From assembly GCA_027625915.1 (NCBI GenBank), contig JANTQA010000047.1:1612001-1676000 (forward strand): a DNA stretch of 64,000 bases, written 5' to 3'. The notes beneath the pieces are model-generated. The model was given only the letters and a program-made list of their open reading frames with translations, did no database searches and was not told the DNA's origin. This DNA comes from Anaeramoeba flamelloides. Taxonomy: Eukaryota; Metamonada; Anaeramoebidae. The first letter of the stretch is position 1. The number at the start of each line of letters is the position of its first letter. The position numbers and the translations under genes were made by a program. Shown in pieces: positions 12,712 to 22,939 of the stretch.

Positions 12712-13279
12712 TAACAATAACAATAACAATAATTTAAATATTAATTGGATTTTTTCAAATGAGAGTATTTTAAAAAAAATTTTATTGAAATCTTCTCAAT
12801 TAACTGTAGCTGTTTACTACTATTCCTTTATGGATTCAGATTTTATTAAAGATGAATCTAAAATTTTTACAATATTAAGAGAAATGGAAATTTCAACAAT
12901 TGTTCGTCATGAATCTGCAAAGAAATGGAAAAAATCTATTAAAAAGTCCAAGCCTAAATTATTAACTTTAAGAAGAAATCACACATCAGAGACTTTTTCC
13001 AACTATTCAATTATCCGCCTAGATTTGCGTGAATTGGAATTCTTAGTCGTGAAATTAAATCCGGAATCTGTGAAGGGTATATGGTCAAGCCAAATACAGG
13101 AATTAATATATTTAAAAAACAATAATAATGAACGAAATAGTATACAAAAGTCAATAGAAATTTTAAGAAACGTACAAGCACAAGCAGCCAATTTACCTAT
13201 TGGTTATCCAATATATATTTCAAACATATCCACATCTTTTACAAAAATTAAAAAAAAAAAAAAAAATAGATTAATTTAA
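3668..13279 (+). CDS. PCNX: Pecanex-family multi-pass membrane protein (seven exons)
   Basis: Pecanex proteins are large ER/endomembrane proteins linked in animals to Notch signalling. Exons: 3668-3823, 3930-4490, 6031-6206, 6385-6454, 6552-6897, 7067-7272, 10451-13279, giving about 1447 residues. All introns are GT-AG and phases agree at each junction. Exon 1 encodes the N-terminal LTGGYYYN and FVNVFHIYLW motif. Exon 2 opens with a membrane segment ending CLKLMNYSLHKK. Exons 3-4 are an acidic linker with a long Glu run. Exon 5 has YSLLKSVHPDSNS (about residue 396) and exon 6 FLPQPITFIIYLVEQ and MGGT. Exon 7 has IFCGFLICISYLIS, GSGFFWLSYPKPLKFWE (about residue 846) and the Pecanex_C signature KLNPESVKGIWSSQ through LPIGYPIYIS near the end. 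Two Asn-rich inserts lie in exon 7. The start is the only ATG before the N-terminal motif. The 4491-6030 junction is the least certain; a small missed exon there is possible. Confidence 0.9.
4636..4712 (+). repeat. degenerate half copy of the palindromic TA MITE
   Basis: The stretch reads TAGTCAGTTCGATAGAAAGG, then AAGGCACAAAATTTTG, then TTTTAAGGCACAAAAAAA and TCTAATTAAGG. These follow the order of motifs in one arm of the seven full ~200-bp copies elsewhere, with substitutions. No second arm is visible. Confidence 0.55.
5745..5965 (+). repeat. dispersed repeat, copy 1 (partner at 63010-63235)
   Basis: About 220 bp are clearly alike, same orientation, to 63010-63235. Shared strings include TTTACTTGATTTTCCTTTTT, GAAGTCAAGTGTTAAGAAAC and CAGTTCAAAGATTTATAAAA. 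No terminal inverted repeat or A-tail is evident, so the class is unknown. This copy lies inside a pecanex intron. Confidence 0.75.
7409..8634 (+). mobile_element. TTAA-flanked non-autonomous DNA transposon, copy 1
   Basis: The element begins TTAAGGGAGTAGGTACATTT and ends in the inverse of TTAAGAGGGTAAGTACATTT, so it has TTAA at both edges and inverted ends of about 20 bp. A second copy lies reversed at 19599-20807, similar throughout. No transposase was recognised. TTAA targets with purine-rich ends (GGG/GAG) suit Kolobok better than piggyBac, whose ends usually start CCC; this assignment is inference. It sits within a pecanex intron. Confidence 0.82.
8697..9655 (-). mobile_element. LINE 3' end, 5'-truncated, in pecanex intron
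   Basis: Reading on the minus strand: the connection/thumb part of a non-LTR reverse transcriptase (ILQQKNFSNGLKIQFFKAVL, LLINPHSPRLIYKTEAKID), a frame break, then the C-terminal zinc knuckle CEICKK...DHFLWNCSAYENN, a stop and a short 3' UTR. The A-tail appears as the T run at 8700-8720. The catalytic YADD region is absent, so it is a dead 5'-truncated copy. It shares about two-thirds of its residues with the copy at 45165. It is antisense to pecanex. Confidence 0.9.
9926..10310. repeat. dispersed repeat with foldback core, copy 1
   Basis: It matches 21811-22480 in the same orientation: GTGACTCACCTG..AATAAAT, ACAACTAATTATTAAATC, TTTTTTATTACTGAACTTTC and GTCTCAATTTTTTT recur in order. Within it TTCAAAAATTGTGACT near 9931 is repeated inverted near 10105. 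No gene product was recognised. Confidence 0.65.
11568..11763 (+). repeat. AAT/AAC-rich repeat coding an Asn/Asp/Glu-rich insert of pecanex
   Basis: In-frame AAT/AAC with GAT/GAA codons encodes a ~65-residue Asn-rich linker between the membrane domain and Pecanex_C. A second run follows at 12655-12735. Both keep the frame. Mixed AAT and AAC codons suggest old, tolerated expansions rather than a fresh slippage tract. Confidence 0.85.
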
Positions 13280-14519
13280 TGACTGAAAAAGAAGGCTGAT
13301 TTATGGTATTTTCTTTTTTCATTTTTTATTGAATTTTCCAGTTTTTTTTTTTAAAGTGCACTTTTGTAAGAATTTTGTTTTTGGTGTTTGGCTTGAATAC
13401 AAAAATAAAATTGGTTTATTCATAAAGAAAAAATAAAAAAACATACATCGAGTTAATCACTTTTTCCTTTCATTTATATTCTTTTTTGTAGTAAAATTTA
13501 CACTTTTGTTAATATTTTTTTGATTTTTGAACCAAGAAATCTAGAATAGCACATTTAAAGTCTTTTTTCAACAGGTTTGTTATTTTTTTTTTTTTACTTT
13601 GAATAAAAGTATATAAAAAAAAGGTTTATTGGAGTATGTGGTTTATTTTCTAGATACTTTTGAAAACTTTTTTGTCACACTTTGTTAAAATAGCTTTAGA
13701 TTTTCCTTAACAAATTTTTTTAAATAAAAAGAGTTTTTATTCAAAGATCATCTCATTATTGGGATCTTTAAGTATATTCCTTGATGTGAACCAACATTTT
13801 CTTATTATGTGACTTTTTATTACTCTTTTTTTAGATTTAGGTTGAATAAATCTTCTTCTATTAATCTTTTTTTTTCAATATTACTTTCCTTCAGAATTAC
13901 CAGTTATCAGCAATCGAAATCTTTTAATATGTTCTATAAAAAAAGACAATTTTAAGAAAACCTAAAAGGAAATCACAATTAATTTCTTGCCATTATAGGA
14001 AAAATTAAAAAATAAATGTTTGGTGTCCAAAAATACACTTATAACGAAAATGAAAAGTCTGTTTCAGAGTATAATCAGTTCTTTTTTTTTTTTTTTTTTT
14101 TTTGTTTTTTCTTGTTTTTTCTTGTTTACAATTCACATCTAATTAAGTATCCAATATTATATGTAATACCAAATCAATTTTGAATGTAAATTCCTCAATA
14201 TTTGAAATACTGTTATAATTATATTATATTCCTTTCTAAATTTAAAATATTTTTTTAATTTTTAAAGTTTTTGTTTTTTTTTAAGAGATCAGTATTATAT
14301 AACGACTAGGGACAATTTTAATGTATTTTATACGAGATATTTTCTTGTTATAAATATTGTAAATTCAAAGGGTTAAAAATTGCTTTTTGACAAATAACCC
14401 ACAAAAGAATTTTTTTCCCATGAGATCAGATTTTGATTTCGATTTTTTATGAAAAAGAAAACGAAAAAATTTGGTTTCTTAAAATATAAAAAGTTTTTAA
14501 ATTGTTTTTTTAACATTAC
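13280..14519. other. intergenic, no gene seen
   Basis: This is the 3' flank of pecanex. It consists of A/T runs, including a long T tract at 14083-14103. Nothing recognisable was found on either strand. Confidence 0.5.
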
Positions 14520-16350
14520 CATCATTATTAGACAATATCAAGGCTTTGTTATCAGTAATAAAAATAAAATATTTTCGGGGGATGAAGGCGAACCATTAAA
14601 TTATCGACCTATCTCTATAAATCAATCTCTTCCAAGATTTTTTTTAAAATTAATATACATTGGAATTCAAGACTCATGGGACTTGATTTCAAAAAAAACA
14701 ATTTGGATTTAAAAAATATTTTGGAACAAGAATTGCTGTTTTAAATTTATTAAGAAAATTTAAAAAAATAAAAAATAAAAAATAAAAATACAGAATACTT
14801 TGTAGTTACTATAGACATACAAAAATGTTTTTGACTCTATACAACACTCGTTAATATATCAATCTATTAAAAAATTTATCAAAAAATGAAACAATTAAAA
14901 ATTGGCTCTTGAGATATTACAAAAAAGAAGGAATTGGAGTTTATCAAGGAGATCCCTTATCACCAATTCTCTTCGCATTTATATCTCATTTCCTACTAGA
15001 AAAGTTAAAAACTTTAGCTGCCCATGTTCAAATGTATGCAGATGATCTTATTCTTATTATGAAAGGGCCATTAATCTCTCTAAAAATTAATTTAGAAAGG
15101 ATTTTTGAAATAATAAAAAGATTCGGGATGAACCCACATAATAAAAAAACCAAATATAAAAAAAGAATTAAAAGATATTTTTTATCTTGGGATTTGGTTA
15201 GAAAAAAACACACATCTTGAATATAATTTCAAAAAAAGTGGAAAAGTCCTTGGAAACACTTAATCGATTGTTTCAACAAAATAAACTCAACAATGGAGTC
15301 AAAATAACTTCTTTCAAAGCTCTCATTTTAAGTCAACTTTATTATGGTCATGAAATATTTGACTTGAAACAAAATGATTTTGAAAGAATTGATAGATTTA
15401 TCAATAAATCAGTCACAAATTTCTTACAAATTAATATCCATTCACCTCGATTAATTTATAAAACTGAAGCAAAAATTGATCTCGCTAGATTAAAAGTATA
15501 CCGAAGAAAATATAAATTGATAGAAAAATTAGATTTCTTAAATTTAAAAAAATTAAAAACAATACAGTCAGTTTCACTTTTAAGGCACAAACTATCAACG
15601 AAATTTAAGGCACAAAAAAAATCTCAAATTAAAGCACAAAATTCAAATTCTAGTAAAAATAAATTGTAAAAAAAAAAAATTCCAAATTTTGTGCCTTAAT
15701 TTGAGATTTTTTTGTGCTTTAAATTTCGTTGAAAGTTTGTGCCTTAAAAGTGAAACTGACTGTACTAAATTTTCGAAAATTGGAAAATGAAAATATTAAT
15801 TGGCACACTAAGGGATTAAAATTATTAGATTTAGAATTAAAAGTTTTTCGATTAACCGAATTGGAAAATTCACCTAGTTGGAAAGTTCAACAATATCCAA
15901 AAATTATAAAACAACAAAATTGCAATTTCAAACAACAAAAATATTTAAACTCGAAAGCTTCAAAAACAATTCTAAAATTTCGAAATTTTACTAATTGTTT
16001 AAATAGGTAGTCTTATGTAACAAGTAAAAATAAAAATAAAAATTGTGATTTATGTAAAGAAAAGTTAAATATTGATATCATTGAAGATTTCGATCATTTT
16101 TTATGGGACTGTCCGGCCTCTCAAATAAATCGAAAAATCTGGATATCTGAATTTTTTGAAAAAAATAAAAAAATTAATAATATCTCCGATATTATTAATA
16201 AAAAGAATTCATCATATATATTATCATTAGTAAGTGATAATAAAATTTGTGATTCTTTAACAAAATTTCTAAAAAAAAGATTAGAAATTAGGGCACACCG
16301 GAGAAAAGCAATTTTCTCTCTTCAAAAATAAAAAAAAAAAAAAAAAAAAA
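14520..16350 (+). mobile_element. LINE copy with reverse transcriptase core, split by a MITE
   Basis: This is the longest LINE piece. It starts inside the reverse transcriptase (NYRPISI), then KYFGTRIAVLNLLRKF, IGVYQGDPLSPILFAF (about 14930-14980) and the catalytic MYADDLILI (about 15034). The thumb follows (LNNGVKITSFKALILSQL; INIHSPRLIYKTEAKID), then the C-terminal knuckle CDLCKE...DHFLWDCPA, a 3' stem-loop at 16301-16318 and an A-tail. The 5' part with endonuclease is missing. Frames change several times and stops occur, so it is inactive. A palindromic MITE interrupts it at 15563-15764. The clade is not assignable by eye; an APE-type LINE is likely from the C-terminal knuckle. Confidence 0.92.
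15563..15764. mobile_element. palindromic TA MITE, copy A, inside a LINE
   Basis: TA is followed by CAGTCAGTTTCACTTTTAAG and the right edge is the exact inverse, ending in TA. The arms (~85 bp) are nearly perfect inverted repeats around a short AT centre. Motifs AAGGCACAAA and ATTTAAGGCACA recur in each arm. There is no coding capacity. TA target and CAGT start fit Tc1/mariner-mobilised MITEs. The LINE reading resumes directly after it. Confidence 0.93.
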
Positions 16351-17949
16351 TAAAATATTTTTTTACAAACTTGAGATAATTCTTTTGGTTAACCAAAAAA
16401 TTGATTTTTTCAACATATTGAAAAATAATTGTAATGTTTTCAGTAGAATAGTTCTAATAATTGAATTTTTAAAGTCATGTACAAATTTTACTTGGAGATT
16501 GTGTTAATGTTATAAGATGAAAATCGATTTTTCAATAGAAAATTTCTCCAAGATATTTAGGAATAAAAGTAATTTTATCCTCAAAATTCAAAATCAATTT
16601 TTTTCTTCTAAAAATGATTTAAATTTTTAGAACAATGATTCTTGTGTATAAGACCAAACAATTTGTTCAAAAACTTTTTTTGCAATTTTTTTATATTTTT
16701 TGAAAACCAGAAAACAAAATTTTTCAAAACCTTAAAGAAAAAAACAATTTGCTTAATAGATCTCAATTTCATTGAGAAACTTTTGTTAAAATTTACTTCT
16801 ATTGGATTTATTTAACCATACAAACTTCTATTGGTTTTATTGGTTGATATTTGAATTGAAATATTAGTAATTAAAATAATACGAAAATAAAAAATTTTTG
16901 TTTTTAATCATAAATTTCCAACATAAAACGAAAATAAATTCATTTCACCATTTTACAGAATTAACTTAATGGTTTAATAAAAATTATAGACTACTTTTTT
17001 GGTTTGGTATTGGAAACATTCAAAATTTTGAATTTCAAAAAAGAGATTCAATTTAATAAATTGTTTATATGAGGGTAACTCAACCATTTTATAAAACAAA
17101 AGTACAAATTATTAGAAAAAAATTATTTTATTATCTCAACAAGATTTCATTTATGTTTTTCAAAAATATTACTCCCTTCAAACTATTATCTAAAAAATCG
17201 TCGACATTTTTATGAGATAAATTTTACATTTGATCATTCTTTTAAAGTATTGAATTTTATTTTTTGAATAATAGAACTTGAAGAAGCCAATATCACTTCT
17301 TATGTATTGAATTTTTTGGACATGTTGATCATTTAATGTCTGTAGTTTTTCGAAACAAGAAAAATGAGGTTTATTTTGAAATAAGAGTTAACAAAGTCAT
17401 CAAGAGTTATTATAACTACAAACATCAATTTTTTTATCTGTTTAAAATTTAAATAAAAGTCATTATAGTTGTCAAATCGATAGAATAGGAAGGCAATTTT
17501 TTTTTCACTTTTATAGTCCTTTATTTTGATAAACAGTTTGATAGCTGATCTTTTTTCAACTTAAAAATCTTAACTTTCATTTAGAGTAAGGTAGTTTACC
17601 CAAAATAGACCAACAAAAACACAATAAAGTACAAAACAAATAAATTTGATTTTATTAAGCCCAATCTACTTCTTGGCAAATTTGAATTGTGAAATGAACA
17701 ATTAGCCCCACGAAAAGAAAATGATTTCCTGTAAAGTTTTTCAGAGATTGGTTTTATAAAAAAACAGGCTTTTTTCAAATTTAATAAAATAGTTTTCAAA
17801 TTATATGTACTGAACGAAACAAAGACTACACTCAACAAGAAATTAAATTCTCTTATCTTTCAAAATCAGGGATTAGTTTTTCATTTTATTAATTTTTCTA
17901 AACTTCTCTAATTAACTTTTTCATTCAAAGGCTATTCGAAAAAACCAAA
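16351..17949. other. intergenic, no gene seen
   Basis: About 1.6 kb of AT-rich DNA. An 80-codon minus-strand open stretch at 17596-17838 has no recognised domain and is probably chance. The last ~100 bp should include the promoter of the 17950 gene. Confidence 0.5.
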
Positions 17950-18702
17950 ATGTCAGAGGATCAACGTAAACACAAACATAAACACAAAAAAAATAAGAAA
18001 CACAAACATAAGCACAAGGAAAAACATAAACACAAACATAAAGAAAAAGAAAAAAAAAAAGACAAGAAACATAAACACAAAGAATGGCACAAACACAAAG
18101 ACAAGCACAAACACAAAGAAAAATCTTATAAGAAAAACAAATACAAACACAAGAACAAGAAAGATAAACAAAAGAAGAAGAACAAGAAGAACAAGAATAT
18201 TAAAAAAATCCTCAAGCGTTCAGACATAAGAAATCCTGTTGAAAAAAAAATTCCCAAATGCGAAAACTGTAATAAAAAACAATCTCAATTCTATTGTACC
18301 AAATGTGAAGCCTATTATTGTACTGAATGCGAAGATCAAGTTCATAAAAACAAGGCATTAAAAAAACACAAAAAGCATATGTATAAAGCTCCTTACAATG
18401 AATTCGTCGAAAGTAAAAATTTTTTCTTTCTTTTTTTTGTTTTGATTTTAGTTTTTGTTTTTGAAAAAATCGTCTTTTTAATTTGACTTTTTTATTTTTT
18501 GTCCTAGTTTTTGTTCGGAAATTTGAGAGTTACCTTTTTTCATTTTGGCAGCTTATTGTTTTTTATTTTTTTTCGTCTCACTTTTTTTTTTCAAACAGCT
18601 TTTGTAAAATAATTTTTTCTTTTCAAAAAACAAGTTTCTTTAAAAGAAGAGATCCGAAATTTAGATGAAACGTACAACCTACCAATATCACCAAAGTGCT
18701 AA
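17950..18702 (+). CDS. Lys/His-rich B-box zinc-finger protein
   Basis: The first ~95 residues are almost entirely Lys and His with some Glu (HKHKHK, EKHKHKHKEK and similar). A B-box zinc finger follows: C-x2-C-x8-C-x2-C-x4-C-x2-C, then H and H, seen as CENCNKKQSQFYCTKC and AYYCTECEDQVH. B-boxes mediate protein interaction in TRIM-like proteins; the His/Lys tract could bind metal or nucleic acid, which is inference. The open frame then runs into a T-rich stretch that looks intronic. A donor GTAAAA at 18413 and acceptor ATTTAG at 18664 give a join ending NETYNLPISPKC and a stop at 18702, about 166 residues. Read unspliced, it would end at 18486 with a hydrophobic tail. The B-box is secure; the 3' end is not. 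Confidence 0.68.
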
Positions 18703-19598
18703 TTCTTCAATTATAAATGTCTTCAAGTTTGAATTTAGTGATTATTTGTTCTTATTATTTTTGTTGGTTGGGATGATAGAGGAGTTATTTTATCAATTAG
18801 AAGTGAAACATCACAATAAAAATACCATTTTTCAAGCCAAAAGAAATGATTTATTGATTTTAAGGATTATTCGAATTTTATTCCCAGTGGCTATTACCTT
18901 TATACCCACAACACGAATTATGAACTCAAAAGAATGTTGAGTTAATCGATCTTGGTAAAATGTAAAATTTAGGTTGTTTTTGAGGAAGGCAAAAAAAATT
19001 TACTTTCCAAATCCAAAATTTTTCACTCAAAATTTTCGACTTCCAAAATGATATGGTGAAAATGTCACTCCACTTTATATTGAAGTATGTTAGAGTTGGT
19101 GGTGAGTGTATCCACCCATTTGAAAAGAAAGTGGAGTGGCATTTTCCCAATATCAAAAAAAATAGCTTTTTATTTTTGCCTTGTTTTGTTGGGATTTTAC
19201 GAAAAGTTTTTGGATCAATAAATGATTTTAGTCAAAATCTTAAATTGCTAAAAATTGGAATATTTTGACTTTCCCTAAATTCATTGTCTTTTAAAGCTTT
19301 TTTTCTGTTTACTGCTTTGTATTTCAATGCTCACAGAGCATAAAAATCAGATAGTCCTTAAAAGAATTTTATTTTTTACAAGAAATCTAGAGCAAAAATG
19401 ACACGACCTTTTTAGTTAGAATTTTTTCTTCCAAAGTTGTGAGAAGGTTTATTGATTTTAAAATAGATACTCAAAAAACAAGAAAAAGACTTTAAGGTGG
19501 TGCTTTCTAATTAAATCTTCAGACACACATGAAATGACTATCTTTTATTTTGGTTAATGTTTGTATGATCCTTGATCCAAAGATTAAAATAAATTATT
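18703..19598. other. intergenic, mostly unexplained
   Basis: A 91-codon open stretch (18665-18940, plus) overlaps the proposed last exon of the B-box gene; it is hydrophobic and unrecognised. Apart from the inverted repeat at 19050-19154, I see no other structure. Confidence 0.45.
19050..19154. repeat. compact inverted repeat / potential structured RNA
   Basis: Arms at 19050-19076 and 19128-19154 pair over about 27 positions around the core CACTCCACTTT / AAAGTGGAGTG. The loop contains a second hairpin, GGTGG...CCACC. It is GC-richer than its surroundings. It could be a foldback transposon core or a small structured RNA; neither is shown. Confidence 0.6.
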
Positions 19599-20807
19599 TT
19601 AAGGGGGTAAGTACATTTTTCATTTTTTGAGTGCCACCATTTATCTGAAACTCAATACTTCAAATCATTTCTTTCGCCAAATACATTGATATTTTCAGAA
19701 ATACTAGAGTGGGATATATCCTAGTATAAGATATTTTCATACTAACAAAAAAACGGAAATCAAAAAAATGAAAAAATTGCTCAAAAAAAATAAATTAAAA
19801 TCATTTATTACTTGATCTTATCTAAAACATTGACACAATTACTTATTCTTTATTTGATTTTGTTTTGAATTCTTTATGAAAAAAATTTTGAAAAAATTTT
19901 TGATTAAACAAATTACTATATATTTCTAAAGAATTTCCAAAATGAATTTAAAAATCCTATTTTCATTTAATTCATCTAATTCTAGTTTTAGTTCAGAAAA
20001 CCAGATATTTTTTTTTAATTCTTCTTGAGAGTAAGGGTTTATTGGACAAAAACCTTTGATTTGATAATTCTTTATTTTCCTTAAAATGAGAAACTCAAAA
20101 AAATTCTGAATCTGATTGAAATTTTTTCTTGAATTTTTTAATTATTTTGATTTGAATCTTTTGTAACTGTTTTTTTGATTACAAGAATTCAACCCCTCTA
20201 TTTTGATTTTTGAAATATTATTCTTTGTTTTGGCTTTGTTTGATAAAAATATTTTAAAAAAGAATTTTGAAAGCAAATTTGTAAAAAAATGTTTTGTAAA
20301 ATAATAATAAATAGTAATGGGGCGAGAAATTCAAGGAAAAAAATAGTTTGTATTCAAACAAACTAAGAAGATAAAGAAAACCAATCTTCGAAAATAGGCT
20401 TTAATCGATTTTTTTTTTTCATTCTTGATTTCAACAAGTTTATTTGGAATGGTGATCTTTCGTTTTTGGTCTTCTAAAAGAAAATATTTGTTTGAAATGC
20501 ACACCTTTTGGGGTATATTTTTTTGGTTTACTGTTTGATTAATTTCAATCCTTCCTATGGATACATTTCGAGATCCAAAACCAAATATAATAAAACCAAA
20601 AATTTAATCAAAAAAAATGTTCAAAAAATTGAAAAATGAAAGATTCAACTCTGAATTACTTTGGGTTCACTTTCTTATCATGAATAGACTAGTGAATGGT
20701 GTCTTGGTTCCAAAGTTTCAATATCTGGTGGCACTCAAAAAATATTTTTCAGTAAAGTTAACACAATTAAAATTTTTCAAAATGGTAAAATGTACTTACT
20801 TCCTTAA
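19599..20807 (-). mobile_element. TTAA-flanked non-autonomous DNA transposon, copy 2
   Basis: It begins TTAAGGGGGTAAGTACATTT and ends TGTACTTACTTCCTTAA, a reversed copy of 7409-8634. Shared internal landmarks include the stretch around TTGATTTCAACAAGTTT and the sub-terminal GAGTGCCAC. Short open stretches inside (for example 20617-20898) have no domain. Length is 1209 bp against 1226 bp for copy 1. Confidence 0.82.
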
Positions 20808-21093
20808 AATAAATTTTTTTTTTCAAATTTGTTTTTCTATTGTAATTACTCACTTCTACAAAGAACTAATGAATAATAGTATTTCTGTAAATTGGTAAAA
20901 TAAAGTGAAGTAAAATATTAGTACTGATTTAATCAGTTCTGCTATTTAAAAAAATTGAGGACTGAACGTTTTAAAAAGTGTTGTACAAACTGTTTGAAAA
21001 AGGTGAATTATTCAATTTAACTGAGTTATTAATACATAAACACAAATAACTGACTTAAATGAAAAACTAATTGGATAAATATCTTCTTAGATG

Positions 21094-21795
21094 TAAACTA
21101 TTTTCCAGTCAAGGGTGCATAGTTGTAATGGGTAAATTAAATGTGTTTAAAGGGTTTGCATGGATTTTAGAAGAAAAATTTTATTTTGGGAATTTTCAAA
21201 AATGAAATAATTTTTTCACATTTTTGTTTTTTTTTTTTAGATTTTTTTTTGACACAAAGTTCATTTGTAAAAATTTTTTTTTTATTACAGGATCAATAGT
21301 CACTTGGTAAAAACATGTTATTCTAAGGTTATTGAAACTGTAAAGATCATTGTTGAGAAATCATATTGATTTCTATTGGAATTTTATTTGAATCTTTGAT
21401 CCTGATATTTGAATAATAAAAGAGGAAAAATTTTCACTTCATTTTCATTTCCTTTTTCAAATAGAGACCACAAATCCCAACCTACTTTGTTTGGGAAATT
21501 GATTTCTAAAAGAAAAGTATGGAAAATGAAGTGAAAAATGTTTTCTATTTATTATCCAATTACCAGTAGAAGATCAAAACGAATATTGTGGTTTTTCTCA
21601 ATAGGGTAGAAGAATTTGAGTTTTTCAATTTTTAAGAAAATTTAATGATTAATAAGTTTTCTTTCAGACATATATCAACAATTCTTTAAGGTGTATTATT
21701 CTGTTTATTTCTTATTTGTTCTTCAAAGGTCGATTATATAAATTAATAGATATTTGAAAAAAAATATTAGACCCCTTTGACAGAAACAAAGTTTA
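21094..21795 (+). mobile_element. ~700-bp TA-flanked MITE (GGGGCC-end family), copy 1
   Basis: TA-bounded with inverted ends resembling AACTATTTTTCAGTCAAAGG; this copy has CCAGTCAAGGGTGC at the left and ACCCCTTTGACAGAAACAAAG at the right. The internal order TTGTAATGG, AAAGGGTTTGCAT, AGATCAATAGTCACTTGGT, ATTGATTTCTATTGGAATT matches the other copies. No protein is encoded. The TA target suggests Tc1/mariner mobilisation. Confidence 0.85.
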
Positions 21796-21810
21796 TTTCT
21801 AAGGGATTGT

Positions 21811-22480
21811 TCAGTTAAGTTTTCAATTAAACTTTATTTCAAAAAATGGGACTCACCTGCAAAAATAAATTCTAAAAAAAAAAAAAGATATATCCCCACG
21901 TATTCAAAAACAACTAATTATTAAATCCTCTTAATAATACTCATTTAAATTATTCAATATATTTCAAATCATGGTATTTTAATTAATTAATAAAATAAAA
22001 AATGAAAAAAAAATCAATCATAATTTTTGAAATGAGCATTTCAGATTTTTTATTAATGAACTTTTACTGAAAAAAAGGTTTAAAAAGAAGATTTTTTGAT
22101 AATAATTAAATGAATGTTAAAAAAAATTACATACTCTAATAAAAAAAAGTGTTTTATAACATCTATATTTTTTTTTTAGAATAAAATTTTCTTTTAAATG
22201 ATGATTTTTTCAATATTTTTTTTAAAAAATATTCTTATAACAGGCTTTTTACATGCTACAAATTTTATAACACAATTTATAACAAAAATTAATGTTACAA
22301 ATGCCGTTATTATAAAATTTATAACATTTTAAATAAATATATAACCTCTACAACACGTTTATAAAATGCTTTAAATAACTTTTTTTTATTAGCGTAGTCT
22401 CAATTTTTTTAATAAAAATTTGTCATTTTGGAGATCTTTTTTTTTAACCTGACTTTTTCAAAAAAAAAGAACAATAATCT
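21811..22480. repeat. dispersed repeat copy 2, interrupted
   Basis: Matches 9926-10310 on both sides of a 257-bp insert at 22136-22392. The flanks TTACAT and GTCTCAATTTTTTT are adjacent in copy 1 and separated here, which shows the insertion directly. Confidence 0.65.
22136..22392. mobile_element. small MITE with CTAATAAAAAAAAGT ends
   Basis: The left edge reads CTAATAAAAAAAAGT and the right edge its inverse. The interior is rich in TTATAACA-type repeats. The empty site is seen at about 10220. It is non-coding; superfamily unknown. Confidence 0.65.
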
Positions 22481-22939
22481 TCAAGAAAAAAAAAAAGAAG
22501 AAAAGAAAAAACAAAAAATTTGAAGAAATTAGAAAAAATGATTTAACTAAAAATTGAAAAATTCTTTTTTGATAATTCTGATCTAAAAATTGAAAATTTT
22601 ATTTAATGAAAAGATATAAAACGACTTAAAACTGCCAACACAGAACCACTTCAAATATCATTATAAAGTGAGTCAGTATACTTGAAAAACAGTTTAGAAT
22701 TCATATAAATCCTTGAATTGAAATCAGAGGGTTCTTTTTTTGTTGAAACATAAAAAAGAGGTTTATAAGTTATTGAGATTTGATAAAAACATGTTATTAT
22801 ACCCATGTACAAATGAATTAAAAATTTTAAATTTTAACCAAATAGAAAATCCATTCTCTCTATTTTTTTCTTCCTTTTAAAGGTTAATTAATCTCGGTGA
22901 AAAAAAAAATTGAGCAATTTTTATGAGTAACAATAACCA

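Noticed and set aside
18665-18940. 91-codon frame as a separate membrane protein gene
   Set aside because: Starts exactly at a splice acceptor for the B-box gene, has no domain and lies in T-rich DNA; a separate gene cannot be excluded but is not supported.
20617-20898. 93-codon frame in the TTAA element as a transposase remnant
   Set aside because: No transposase motif visible, and the frame crosses the element's right end.
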